Positions 11,649 through 20,849 of a DNA stretch of 64,000 bases are shown one piece after another. The stretch is taken from positions 41,863,600 to 41,927,599 of the forward strand of contig CM064523.1 in NCBI GenBank assembly GCA_032716605.1, read 5' to 3'. A program made the position numbers and the translations under genes. The notes under the pieces are model-generated. The model did no database searches. It was not told the origin of the DNA and worked only from the letters and a program-made list of their open reading frames with translations. This stretch comes from Paralithodes platypus. Taxonomy: Eukaryota > Arthropoda > Malacostraca > Decapoda > Lithodidae. Position 1 is the stretch's first letter. Each line of letters starts with the position of its first letter.

Positions 11649-13549
11649 TTTTTACCAATACCATACAGTCGTGAGGTTGTGTCACATCCACAGAGTGCAT
11701 GGACAACTGGCAGGACACGACAGATGCTTTCACCGAGAGCTTCTGCTACTGAGTTAATATGCCAACATTTCCCACCTTCCTTGCTCGACTTGAAGTACAA
11801 ATCATTCATCCCTCGTTCCGCATAATGACACAACAGCACCAACAAGTCTGTGTCCTCACCTATCACATATGTCACGGTTTCCCTTGCATGCTCAATTCCC
11901 TTCTTCGCAATCATGACATCTGCATCTGCTGGCGCATTGACACAGTCAATTCCATTTGCCTTGAATGTTTCACACAATAAGTCAATGAAGTTTTGCTTAT
12001 TGTCCGAGTTTGACAAGAAGTTTTCAAGCTTGTCAGATGCTAAAATTGGGTCAAGCTTTCTAAATTCGAGAGGCCCACCCTTCTTGCGAACACTGCGGTA
12101 GTATTTGATTTCAATTTGAGCTGCCGTGAAGTTGTTTTCAGGTGACTGCAATCTTGGTATTGATGTTGTGTCTCTTACTTCAGGGGTGACAGCAACAATT
12201 ATACCCATACCATGGTATGTTCCTCGCCCATCAAGCGTACGCAAGTTGTGATCAACATTGTCTGCAACGAACTGTCCAAACCTGCCTGCAGTGGATATGT
12301 TGGTGCCCCTGAAATTGGCAGCACACTTCGAAAACCTCAAAACTTCTGCGTAAGGCAGACAGAAGCCGTGGCTGTGTAAACTGTCCACAAGAAAGCGGGA
12401 ACCAAAGTGCTGGTGCATTTGAACCGCCAATCCATACTGAATGGGTGCTACAATGGCCCTTGGTCTGGTAAGTTGCACGATACTTTGTCCAATTGATGCA
12501 ACTTCAAGATCATATGACTTGCCACTGAACGTCTCTTGCAGCAATATACGAAGGGACTGCGGAACGTACGCCACATTCTTTTCCAGCGACCGGAGTTCAG
12601 AAGGATCTGGATAGAAATCTCTACAAGTATCAATGTTCTTTATATCTGCTTTGATCAACCGTGCCGCAGCCCTGACTATCTTTCTTTGTTCTGCTTCCTC
12701 ATCATCAGTCTGTGGTGAGTCTTTGAATTGTTGCAAAATCTTTGCAGCACTTTCTTTGACAGTTACAACATCGCTGCGTCCATGCACGTTACTAATAACC
12801 AGTTCATCCCCAAAATATGAAATAAGTTTCTGTTTCATGTATTTTACACTATACGCTTCAACATCAGGGCACAACTGGGACATTCTATCAACGAGATCAA
12901 CCACTGTAGTCTGTTCATCATCATTGCCACTGACTAGGTCCTCGATTGCGAGTAGAAATGCTTCCTCTCGTGAGGCATCTAATTTGCGACCCTTGCGAGG
13001 AGGTTCACTGTCTGCGGAATCACGATATTTGGAGGGGATCTGCCTATGTGTCTGGAAATTTGAGCTGCACTGCTTGTGATATATTGCGTCAGCTGCTGGA
13101 AGATCGCGTGCAAAGTTAATTCGGCCTCTAACAGTGTCAGCCCACTCATCAGCCCTGGCATCACATGCAGAAAGTATTGTCCTTTGAAAGTTGAAGGTGC
13201 GTACTGGATACACTTCTTCTGAATCATGCTTTGTGTCCAAATAGATTTTTGTACCACAAAAAAAGCAGTTCTCTGTAAAACAAAAGTCTGGTGTCTGAGA
13301 ACGAAGAGCAGGTTTTTCAGGACGTTTCTTCTGCTTCCCAGGAATTCTATTTGGCTTCGTATTGACATGCTTCTTTCGGCAATCAATGTGCACCGTTTGG
13401 CCCTCGGACACGGTAATTGATGGCGTTCCACGTTCAGTACTGGCCTTGTTGATAGTATCTGCTCCCTTCGCCCTCAGCTTGACTGTTTCTCCTTCGTCTA
13501 ACGTGTTTGAGCAAATGCCGCAGAGATTATGCACCACCTCTTCTTCCAT
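11642..13549 (-). CDS. XPG/FEN-like nuclease with N-terminal zinc motifs (transposon-encoded)
   Basis: I chose the ATG at 13549 because a good 3' splice-like site (TTTCAACAG) lies just upstream on the minus strand; the frame is open to 13678 but that part lies in the TIR. N-terminal cysteine/histidine motifs: LCGICSNTL, HIDCRKKH, CFFCGTK and YHKQCSSNF, which look like zinc sites. Near the C-terminus (about 11690-11900) come three acidic motifs in the order of XPG-I/FEN nucleases: ADADVMIAKKG, IGEDTDLLVLL and GCDTTSRLYGIGK. They resemble the acidic metal-binding sites and the GCDY helix-turn of that family. The middle ~350 residues are unrecognised and could hold transposase activity. The frame stops at 11642 by an apparent frameshift before the CXC domain. 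Confidence 0.72.
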   Translation of the reverse strand: MEEEVVHNLCGICSNTLDEGETVKLRAKGADTINKASTERGTPSITVSEGQTVHIDCRKKHVNTKPNRIPGKQKKRPEKPALRSQTPDFCFTENCFFCGTKIYLDTKHDSEEVYPVRTFNFQRTILSACDARADEWADTVRGRINFARDLPAADAIYHKQCSSNFQTHRQIPSKYRDSADSEPPRKGRKLDASREEAFLLAIEDLVSGNDDEQTTVVDLVDRMSQLCPDVEAYSVKYMKQKLISYFGDELVISNVHGRSDVVTVKESAAKILQQFKDSPQTDDEEAEQRKIVRAAARLIKADIKNIDTCRDFYPDPSELRSLEKNVAYVPQSLRILLQETFSGKSYDLEVASIGQSIVQLTRPRAIVAPIQYGLAVQMHQHFGSRFLVDSLHSHGFCLPYAEVLRFSKCAANFRGTNISTAGRFGQFVADNVDHNLRTLDGRGTYHGMGIIVAVTPEVRDTTSIPRLQSPENNFTAAQIEIKYYRSVRKKGGPLEFRKLDPILASDKLENFLSNSDNKQNFIDLLCETFKANGIDCVNAPADADVMIAKKGIEHARETVTYVIGEDTDLLVLLCHYAERGMNDLYFKSSKEGGKCWHINSVAEALGESICRVLPVVHALCGCDTTSRLYGIGKNW

Positions 13550-13677
13550 GGCTTCGGTAGATGTCGCACCAATCTGTTGAAACAAGAAACAAGATGATGG
13601 GATTAGTATAGGCCTAGGCAAAATGTAATAGACAATAATGTGCAGTAAAGGTAGGGCTTGACCTAGAACAAATTGCA

Positions 13678-14029
13678 ATAGAAGGTTTTTTGGCTGTAAG
13701 GTTTTTTGGCTGTAAATTAACCACTTTCCAGGTGTCCAAAAGTTGGAGACTTTTTATATGTTCATCAGAGGGACCTAATAAACAAGTTAAAGCCAAAAAA
13801 CGTTGTTTGTAATACATTTATAGGGTCTAGGAGCAACCAGAAAAAAGTTATCTGTAAATTGAAGCTTTGGACGGCGGCCATCTTGAATTTATGCAAATTA
13901 ACCACTTTCCCGGTGTCCAAAAGTTGGAGACTTTTTATATGTTCATCAGAGGGACCTAATAAACAAGTTAAAGCCAAAAAACCTTCTATTGCAATTTGTT
14001 CTAAGTCCAGCCCTACTTTGACTGGTCTA
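13678..14029 (-). repeat. Right terminal inverted repeat of the nuclease transposon
   Basis: Inverted partner of 10589-10916, with the internal duplicated block at about 13714-13796 and 13907-13985. The outermost bases ACTGGTCTA abut TAT at 14030-14032. Small differences from the left arm include an extra GGCTGTAAGGTTTTTT unit near 13690. Confidence 0.85.
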
Positions 14030-14190
14030 TATCGCCCCACTTGGTCACAGGTAAATTAAAGTCGCCAAAAATTACGGTATCTTGTGAGTTACTTACATCT
14101 GCAATTTGTTCGTAAATTTCTCGGTCAGTTTGCACTGATTGAGCTGGAGGTCTGTATATTAATGCAAGTATTATTTTTGTACCTTTACCT

Positions 14191-15097
14191 TAAGTCACGG
14201 TAAATTTCTTATTTTTGATCCCTTTTGCATCTGATTTTTGTCTTGGTCTGAAATTATACCTATTCCGGTAAAAATTTCATAATTCCTTGCTCACTATTAT
14301 TTTTCCTGCCGAGAATTTGCTAGTTTCGAAAGGGAAGTAAACAGATGATTACTATTCGTTACTGAGTTCCTCCACTGTTCATGCGTTGTGTCACACGGCT
14401 CTCGGCTTGTTTACTATTTGCCCAGCGTCTGCCGTTCCTTTACTGCCATTGAAATCTAACAAATGCGTTCAAGCTATTATTGGCAATGCCGATATCCTGG
14501 ATAACTGTAGCCTAATTACACTCCGGTTCAATTTCACCAATTATTTTTTTTCATGTTCAAGTAATTAATACTAATTTTCTTTATTTTGTGAATGCTTCAG
14601 AACTACTTGTTACTTGCCCGGACCGTGCACCCTTTCATAAATCATGTATTGGCCAAGTTTATGTAAGGGACTCGTGTCTGTTGGTTTCGTCTCATATTAC
14701 TCTTTACCCATCATTCACTCACATGCTTTCGTTCACAGAACAGGATATTCTGTTTGCTAGCATTCCGTCTGAAGTAAACATTACAATCAACTTTTCATTT
14801 CCTAAGATAATTTCGTGTGAGATTGAAACTTTGGAGCTGATTAACACATGCATGGATACGTTGTCATTCATGCATTTCGTTCGCCCTGAGTACATCTACC
14901 CTATGCCACTGTTCACTGGTCTTGTCGTGCTTATTTGCATTATCATTTTCCTTGTAATTTCCAAGAACATTGAGGGTAGGTTGACAAGGATTGAGATTAT
15001 TCAAAATGTTAGACCATCAATTGTTTTCATTATGTGTAAGGCAGTAGAGGCCTGTAAACAGACCTGTGGCATTTTTGTTGGTACGATTTCGTGTTAA
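14191..15097 (+). pseudogene. env: Gypsy A envelope-like protein, C-terminal part
   Basis: Membrane glycoprotein-like region of the retroelement. Two frames are visible: about 14386-14568, cysteine-containing ectodomain-like sequence, and 14588-15097. The second has several cysteines, NIT and NFS glycosylation sites, and a strong transmembrane segment (LFTGLVVLICIIIFLVI, about 14911-14961) followed by a basic, cysteine-bearing tail. The position after integrase and the topology (ectodomain, single membrane span, short tail) support env. A frameshift near 14570 and the LINE insertion break it. The first codon of the second frame is GTG, so it is an internal piece, not a start. Confidence 0.65.
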
Positions 15098-15867
15098 ACT
15101 TACTTTGCATACATGTTATTTGTATATTGGAATTGTTCTTTTTCAGGTTTTCTATTTTCAGCATTTTTTTTGTATATATTCTAGGTAATTTGTATTGTGT
15201 ATATAACTATTTTGCACATTTAATTAGTTAATGCATATTGCATATTATCTGATTGGTTTAATTTTCTTTCCTTGTTATTCCATGTTGAAAACCAGATTCC
15301 AAAGGTATTTCCTATCACTTTCTTTTCCTTAGTATAAGCTCCAACGTAGTGTTTATCTATATTGACAAATAGTTGCACTCTACATCTACAAATTCGTCAC
15401 AGTGTTATCAATGTTGAAATATAGTATTATAACTCTTGAAACACGAGTTATCAATTTTAATTTAAGTGTTAACTTGGACTATAACCAACAACTTATTGTA
15501 TTCATATTTCAGAACAACTAATGACTAGATAGAATTTTGATCAAAGACATTGATTAAGTGATGTGGTAATTGGTGGATCCTATCGTAAGGATGATGAACT
15601 TTCTCTACATTGCTTCAATTATATTCGATTTGCTCTTATGTCTTTGTTGTTTGGGATATTATTTACACTTATATATATATATATATATATATATATAATC
15701 TCTTTATATTTTTCTTATGTACATTTTTCTTCCAGATTCTTCTTAATTTTAAATTCCTTTTACATATTGGGTTTACAAACTTCGAAAATCTTACAAAAAA
15801 ATCACCTAACTAGAAAATGTGTTGTTAATACTATAATCATAAAATGTGTTGTTAATACTATAATCAT
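15098..15867 (+). other. Noncoding 3' region of gypsy A
   Basis: AT-rich, no gene. Holds a short (TA)n run at about 15670-15698 and two tandem copies of a ~27 base unit (AAAATGTGTTGTTAATACTA...) at about 15814-15866, just before the 38 bp array. Confidence 0.6.
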
Positions 15868-16402
15868 TTGTTTGGGATATCAGTGGAAGAAGTTATATCT
15901 CTTATTTGTTTGGGATATCAGTGGAAGAAGTTATATCTCTTATTTGTTTGGGATATCAGTGGAAGAAGTTATATCTCTTATTTGTTTGGGATATCAGTGG
16001 AAGAAGTTATATCTCTTATTTGTTTGGGATATCAGTGGAAGAAGTTATATCTCTTATTTGTTTGGGATATCAGTGGAAGAAGTTATATCTCTTATTTGTT
16101 TGGGATATCAGTGGAAGAAGTTATATCTCTTATTTGTTTGGGATATCAGTGGAAGAAGTTATATCTCTTATTTGTTTGGGATATCAGTGGAAGAAGTTAT
16201 ATCTCTTATTTGTTTGGGATATCAGTGGAAGAAGTTATATCTCTTATTTGTTTGGGATATCAGTGGAAGAAGTTATATCTCTTATTTGTTTGGGATATCA
16301 GTGGAAGAAGTTATATCTCTTATTTGTTTGGGATATCAGTGGAAGAAGTTATATCTCTTATTTGTTTGGGATATCAGTGGAAGAAGTTATATCTCTTATT
16401 TT
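15868..16402 (+). repeat. 38 bp tandem array, 14 nearly identical copies
   Basis: The unit begins TTTGTTTGGGATATCAGTG and ends ATATCTCTTA. About 14 copies are nearly perfect over ~532 bases. Because 38 is not a multiple of 3 and the unit has no stop in any plus frame, all three plus frames are open across the array and read the same 38-residue cycle (including ISVEEVISLICLGYQWKK). The array lies between env and the polypurine tract, so the open frames are probably a by-product rather than a gene. Near identity suggests recent expansion or homogenisation. Confidence 0.95.
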
Positions 16403-16403
16403 T

Positions 16404-16413
16404 AAGGGGGGCG
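16404..16413 (+). promoter_or_regulatory. Polypurine tract of gypsy A
   Basis: AAGGGGGGCG directly precedes TGTTATGTAC, the start of the LTR candidate. Polypurine tracts prime plus-strand synthesis in LTR elements and border the 3' LTR. Confidence 0.6.
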
Positions 16414-17160
16414 TGTTATGTACTACAATTTATCCAATTATTAATTCATAACTTATATACAGTGTACAGGGGTACACATAATAGAGTTATTAGATTATTA
16501 GATTACCATATTATGGTAATCTAATAATCTAATAACTCTATTATAACAGCTTACATTATTAACATTGTATTTTCCTTGTATCAAATACAATGGATGCAGT
16601 CCGAGGGCAACAGGATGTATACAGTTGACCCCGCAGGTCATGGAATTCACCTATGTCAGGGCTGATGTCATCAAACCAAGTCACACTACATCACGTGTCA
16701 CGACGCCTGTAATATTGGCCTGGTTACTATGGAAGATCTTTCTATGTAAGTTTACCTAGGGCGTGTCACTTGGTGAAACCACACCCGAATACGTCATTAT
16801 TGACAGGTACCAGGATTGGTGGACATTGTACACGTAGAAGGTAATGAGTGGGTTTACGTCATATAATGGGCGTGACCCGTATGTTTATATGCGGTAGCGA
16901 AGGGGGTTGAAAGGAAGACGACGGAGAGCCCCACAGCTGTTAAGAGGGGTCAGGGTGACAGCCCGTGTGTGTGATAACCAGACTATCTATCATACATGAA
17001 TTAATCTTACTATTACGAATACTTATACAATCAATATATTAGTGTACTTCTGAATAAGTCTTAGATATCTTTCATTAAACTATTATGAATTATTCTCAAG
17101 TTTCACTTACTTGATCCTAATATTATTTGGAGTTATATAATTAATCCCGGGGTAATCTCA
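16414..17160 (+). repeat. LTR candidate (3' LTR of gypsy A)
   Basis: Begins TGTTATGTA after a polypurine tract. It contains a TATA-like TTTATATGCGG near 16884 and can be ended at CA near 17160. After it comes TGGTGGCAG, which looks like a primer-binding site, so the sequence may equally be a 5' LTR joined to the start of another copy. No second copy exists in the window to confirm the limits. It holds a 67-base palindrome at 16478-16544. Confidence 0.5.
16478..16544. repeat. Near-perfect 67-base palindrome
   Basis: Arms of 33 bases (16478-16510 and 16512-16544) are exact reverse complements around a single T. The arms are built from TTATTAGATTA-type repeats. Such a structure could form a cruciform or an RNA hairpin, or mark a small fold-back insertion; no target duplication is obvious. 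Confidence 0.9.
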
Positions 17161-17209
17161 GGATGGTGGCAGTATCTACAAAGGGGAATTGATATCAAGA
17201 GTAACTCTA

Positions 17210-18193
17210 TTCTCCTCCACCTTAGAGGATATGGTATACACTGGGAGAGTTCTGAGGAGCACTGATTATTGTAGTAGCGATAGAATAGCGAGAGAGATGG
17301 AACATTGCGGCGAAATGAGAGAGTTTGCAGAGAGTTGGTGAGTGGGCGGGAATTAATGATACGACAGGCGTTCCTTTCTACTTTGTCTAGAAGTGCAGAG
17401 TAAGAGGATCCTCCCCACACATGTGAACAATACTCAATACAAGGATGCACTGTGCCCCTGTAAAGAGCAAGAAGCTGTGCAGGGGTAAAGAACCCCTTGA
17501 GGCGGTAGAGCACACCCAGCTTCTGGGAGGCTGCCTTAGCAAGATTGGTAATATGGTCCATCCAAGTGAGAGCTGAAGAAAAAGAGACACCAAGAATATT
17601 GAGAGAAGATGAAGGATTGATTTTTGTATTGTTGAAGAATAAGGGATAGTCCGCTGGGAGTTCAAGACGGGTAGATAGATGGAGGAATTGGGTTTTGGAA
17701 GCATTAAAGGCAACAAAGTTTTCTGTGTCCCAATTGGCAATAAAAGTTAGATAAAAGGATAAGCTTAGTGTTCTATGGCTTCATTACGTTTGTCTTTGAG
17801 TGATTACTGACTGGGGCGTTCTGGAAAACTAATTGAGTAGTGTAAGGTAGAGTCGTCTGCGTATAAATGGATGAGACTGGAGGAACAGTTGAGAAGATCT
17901 TTTATGAAAATTAGAAAGAGAATAGGAGATAGGACAGAGTCCTGAGGAATACCGGAGTTGATAGGATGAAGAAGTGAGCGATGGCCGTCCACGACCGCAG
18001 CTATGGAACGGCCGGAAAGGAAATTAGAGACAAAGGCACAGATAGAGAGATAGAAACCGAAAGAGGGCAGTTTTGAAATTAAAGATTTGTGCCAGACTCT
18101 ATCAAAGGCTTTCGATATGTCTAGACTCTAGTGCAATAGAGAATGTCTCACAAAAGTTTCGAAAGGAGGATACCAAGAGTTAGTAAGATATGA
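17210..18193 (-). pseudogene. Jockey-like LINE fragment (family D, copy 1): RT and C-terminal region
   Basis: Matches the minus-strand equivalent of the long frame at 59087-62044, from the palm domain to the C-terminal region. Visible parts include the YADDS catalytic box (about 17865), SGIPQDSVLSPI and [21 protein letters not shown]. It is 5'-truncated at the TA tract (18194) and loses similarity near 17210, short of the usual 3' end. Several frameshifts. Between 17161 and 17209 is a short stretch that follows the LTR candidate and is not LINE sequence. Confidence 0.85.
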
Positions 18194-18195
18194 AA

Positions 18196-18271
<76 letters not shown>

Positions 18272-18328
18272 TGTATTTATATACTGTATATATATATCTA
18301 TATAATATTATATATATATATATATACA

Positions 18329-18412
<84 letters not shown>
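18194..18412. repeat. (TA)n microsatellite
   Basis: About 219 bases of TA repeats with a few CTGTA/CTATA interruptions. Open frames inside it reading Y-I-Y-I are artefacts. Gypsy C is inserted at its right end; the tract resumes at 33827. Confidence 0.97.
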
Positions 18413-18416
<4 letters not shown>

Positions 18417-19397
18417 ACGGCCCTACAATGCTGAACCCAAGAGATTAAAATTCAAGCAAGGGCAACGATAGCATGCTGTTGCGATCAGAAGGCCACAACG
18501 GTTTATGTCAAATATAATCACAAATGATGGAGAAGGATGATATTAAACACTTCTAATTTTCGTACTAATTATATTACTATTAACTAGGGAAAACGAACAG
18601 GTTGATAAGCACAATAATTCAGTTGATCAAGGCAATGAATAATAGTTAACTAAGCGCCGAGTGAAGGCTTCGAGTAAATGCACTCGTTACAAGGAATGAA
18701 CACTACACAAAAAGAACATTTGAAGACAACGGTTAATCAACACTTAGCACACTGGACAGTAAACTGAATCACACTCAATCACAGACCGATATATGATACC
18801 ATATAATATCACCAGATAACAGGCTCGGACAACGCGTATACTTAAGAACACTAATCAGTGTTCGTTACACAACGCACAATATCACAAAACCCAGAGCTCC
18901 TCACATACACTAGGGCTCGTTACACATGCACAATAATGCACCTATACTGTCTCATCTCCCCTTCAAAGGACAAAACAGTGCACTACCTACTTGTCTTAAC
19001 ACACAAACCAGCAGACAATACATCACGCATGTCCAGGGGTACACCCAGACCAGCGTGAAGGGGAGCACTTCCTCCACACCTCTGCCTCTTCGGGCGCTCC
19101 AACAGGTACTAACTCTCAGCTCTTCCCTCCCTACACACATTTCTTCCCTAAGCCCTAACTTTCGGCAAGGAAAAGGAGTCACACTAGACTTATAACAGTC
19201 ACACAAAATGTCCGATAGAGGTCTCCTGTCGTGGGAAACATAGATCTTCCCAGGCCTATGGTCCACGTGTGTACGTGGGTGGAGGTTCCCAGGCTCGTTG
19301 TTTTGCGTTACTCGACACCGCTGCTATCGGGGTAGATTAAGGGGGTCGCCTCCCTCTCTCTCTCCTCCTCTGCTACTTCTGCTACCACGCGGTGACA
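18413..19397 (-). repeat. 3' LTR of gypsy C
   Basis: 985 bases, nearly identical to 32840-33826. It is bordered on its inner side by a polypurine tract on the minus strand and on its outer side by the TA tract. Confidence 0.95.
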
Positions 19398-19412
19398 CCC
19401 TCCCCCTTAAAA
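19398..19412 (-). promoter_or_regulatory. Polypurine tract of gypsy C
   Basis: On the minus strand this reads TTTTAAGGGGGAGGG directly before TGTCACCGCG, the start of the 3' LTR. It fixes the element orientation as minus. Confidence 0.85.
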
Positions 19413-19445
19413 ATAAATTTGTGGCGACAAATTTAAGCATTCACA

Positions 19446-20390
19446 AACATTTTATATGCGGGACAGGTGGTCAGCAATGACATTACATTTCCCTGGAATA
19501 TGAATGATATTGAGGTGGTACTCCGGCAAGAACAAACTCCACCTCGCAAGTATTATGAACAAAGTTAATACTCCTGCTGTCACCAGACACAGGATGTTTT
19601 ACTTTATGATCATCACCTAGCAACATGACTGCACCTGTCCCCAAATCACTTACATCCACAACCAGTTTGAACTTGACACACCCCACATGCCCAATACATT
19701 CCTTAATTCTAGGCAAATGGTAATTGTCACTCTTGGTGATCTCATTGACTTTCTTAACATCAATGCAAAACCCTGCTGACCCACCTGGCTTATCTATGAG
19801 AGTGACAGTGGAGGAGCATTCACTCTGGCGTGGCTCTCTGATGTCTCGTTGCAACTCGTCGTCGACCTCCTGGCGCATCACCTTGGCTCTCTCGGGGTTG
19901 ACTCGGCACGGCCGCAGCTTGACAGGCTGCACATCCGCCACGCCCACGTCACATTCCATCTCCATTGTCCGGCTTGAGGCATTCTGGGGCACGCTCTCCA
20001 ACATTTCTTCTGCTATACCATTAAGAGGATCATTTTTGTGCATAGGCAATTCATTGATTACACCATACATCGAATCATTTCCTGCAGCCTCCTTCACTCT
20101 CGGCTGCTCTATCTCCTCGGGATTAGTAAATGGGCCCACATCACCTGAGACACCATCATTCTCTCTGACATCATAGTTTAGCGAGAATAATTCATCTAGC
20201 CCCACCTCATCAGAGCCCTCAAACACACTTTGCACCCTTGCAACATCACTCTTTGCCAGCGAGAACAATTTCCCTAGCCCCCATTCATTAGGGCCATCTA
20301 GCACACTTTGCACACCACTCTTTTTCGCTATTGGCACATTCATCCCATTATTTTTATGAGACATGGGCCGGGTCACAGCACAAGCAGGGA
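19446..20390 (-). pseudogene. pol: Gypsy C pol remnant: RT N-terminus fused to RNase H end
   Basis: After VTRPMSHKN the frame crosses a low-complexity linker with an internal duplication (VQSVLDGPNEWGLGKLFSL and VQSVFEGSDEVGLDELFSL) and reaches RT fingers: QSECSSTVTLIDKPGGSAGF, VKKVNEITKSDNYHLPRI. It then jumps directly to RNase H-like DVSDLGTGAVMLLGDDHKVKHP. The palm with the catalytic YxDD box, the connection and most of RNase H are missing. In a shifted phase the end reads IPGKCNVIADHLSRI and a stop, the usual RNase H C-terminus, about 35 bases before the polypurine tract. No integrase follows RNase H. Confidence 0.8.
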
Positions 20391-20794
20391 ATAAATTATG
20401 TATATATATATGTGTATAGTGTATACTGTTTGTGGTTCGAGCCCGGCTGAGAGTATCAGGTAGGATAAGAGAAGAGCATATATGCATGTAATGTGCATAT
20501 ATTTATGTATATGTATGTCTGTGTGTACGTGCTGTCAATGGTTCGAGCCCGGTTGAGAATATAAGGTATATAATATATATATGTACTGTACGTGTATTTA
20601 TATTTATATGGTCATATGCACATATGTATGTAAATATACGTACATATGAGCGAGAACATATTGCTCACTAGCGCAACTTCTGATTATAAATCTATGCATA
20701 AGCATTATCTATTATTAAGTGTTCGCGTATCTTCATCCATGTATTTCCACCCTTAACAATAGAACGCCCAGCTCTTCCATATTTCGCCTTCTGT

Positions 20795-20849
<55 letters not shown>

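Larger units (their letters stand above)
10589..14029 (-). mobile_element. DNA transposon with XPG-like nuclease and CXC domain (Academ-like candidate)
   Basis: A 3441 bp insertion flanked by TAT at 10586-10588 and 14030-14032. Removing it with one TAT makes the LINE sequence continuous when compared with the copy at 23080-23105. Ends are TAGTCCAGT and ACTGGTCTA (8 of 9 paired as inverted repeats), followed by long subterminal inverted repeats of about 330-350 bp. Two minus-strand frames code for a nuclease-like protein and a CXC domain. A 3 bp duplication, terminal inverted repeats and an XPG-type nuclease are what I recall for the Academ superfamily (AcademX type), so I propose that placement; it is not proved here. 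Confidence 0.8.
8005..14190 (-). mobile_element. CR1-like LINE copy 1 (5'-truncated, carries a DNA transposon)
   Basis: A non-LTR retrotransposon read on the minus strand. Its 3' end at 8005 carries three units of the 10 bp tail (AAAGGAGTAC on plus). The body matches copies at 22131-25691 and 29945-32158 almost base for base. Target duplication TAAGT at 8000-8004 and 14191-14195. It is 5'-truncated inside the endonuclease (about 14188) and was later split at 10586-10588 by a 3.4 kb DNA transposon, after which the endonuclease sequence resumes at 14030. It sits antisense in the env region of gypsy A. Confidence 0.9.
2251..17160 (+). mobile_element. Gypsy A: env-bearing Ty3/gypsy retrotransposon, nested and decayed
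   Basis: Domain order on the plus strand is gag (2285-3448), protease (3487-4206), RT and RNase H (4524-6265), integrase (6307-7534) and an env-like frame split into 7771-8004 and 14191-15097. It ends in a 38 bp tandem array, a polypurine tract (16404-16413) and an LTR candidate (16414-17160). Insertions inside it are a 350 bp TTAA MITE (4170-4519) and a CR1-like LINE (8005-14190) that carries a DNA transposon. Multiple stops and frameshifts make it inactive. The 5' and 3' LTR-like sequences are unrelated, so the 5' limit is uncertain. Env plus the gag-PR-RT-RH-IN order point to an errantivirus-like gypsy lineage (family-level inference). Confidence 0.75.

Noticed and set aside
15868..16402. 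38 bp repeats as a CRISPR array
   Set aside because: Units are directly adjacent with no unique spacers, no cas genes are present, and the setting is eukaryotic.
15563..16405. A 280-codon protein over the 38 bp array
   Set aside because: All three frames are open only because the unit lacks stops; no initiation context or domain.
18190..18471. Y-I-Y-I coding frame
   Set aside because: Translation of a TA microsatellite.
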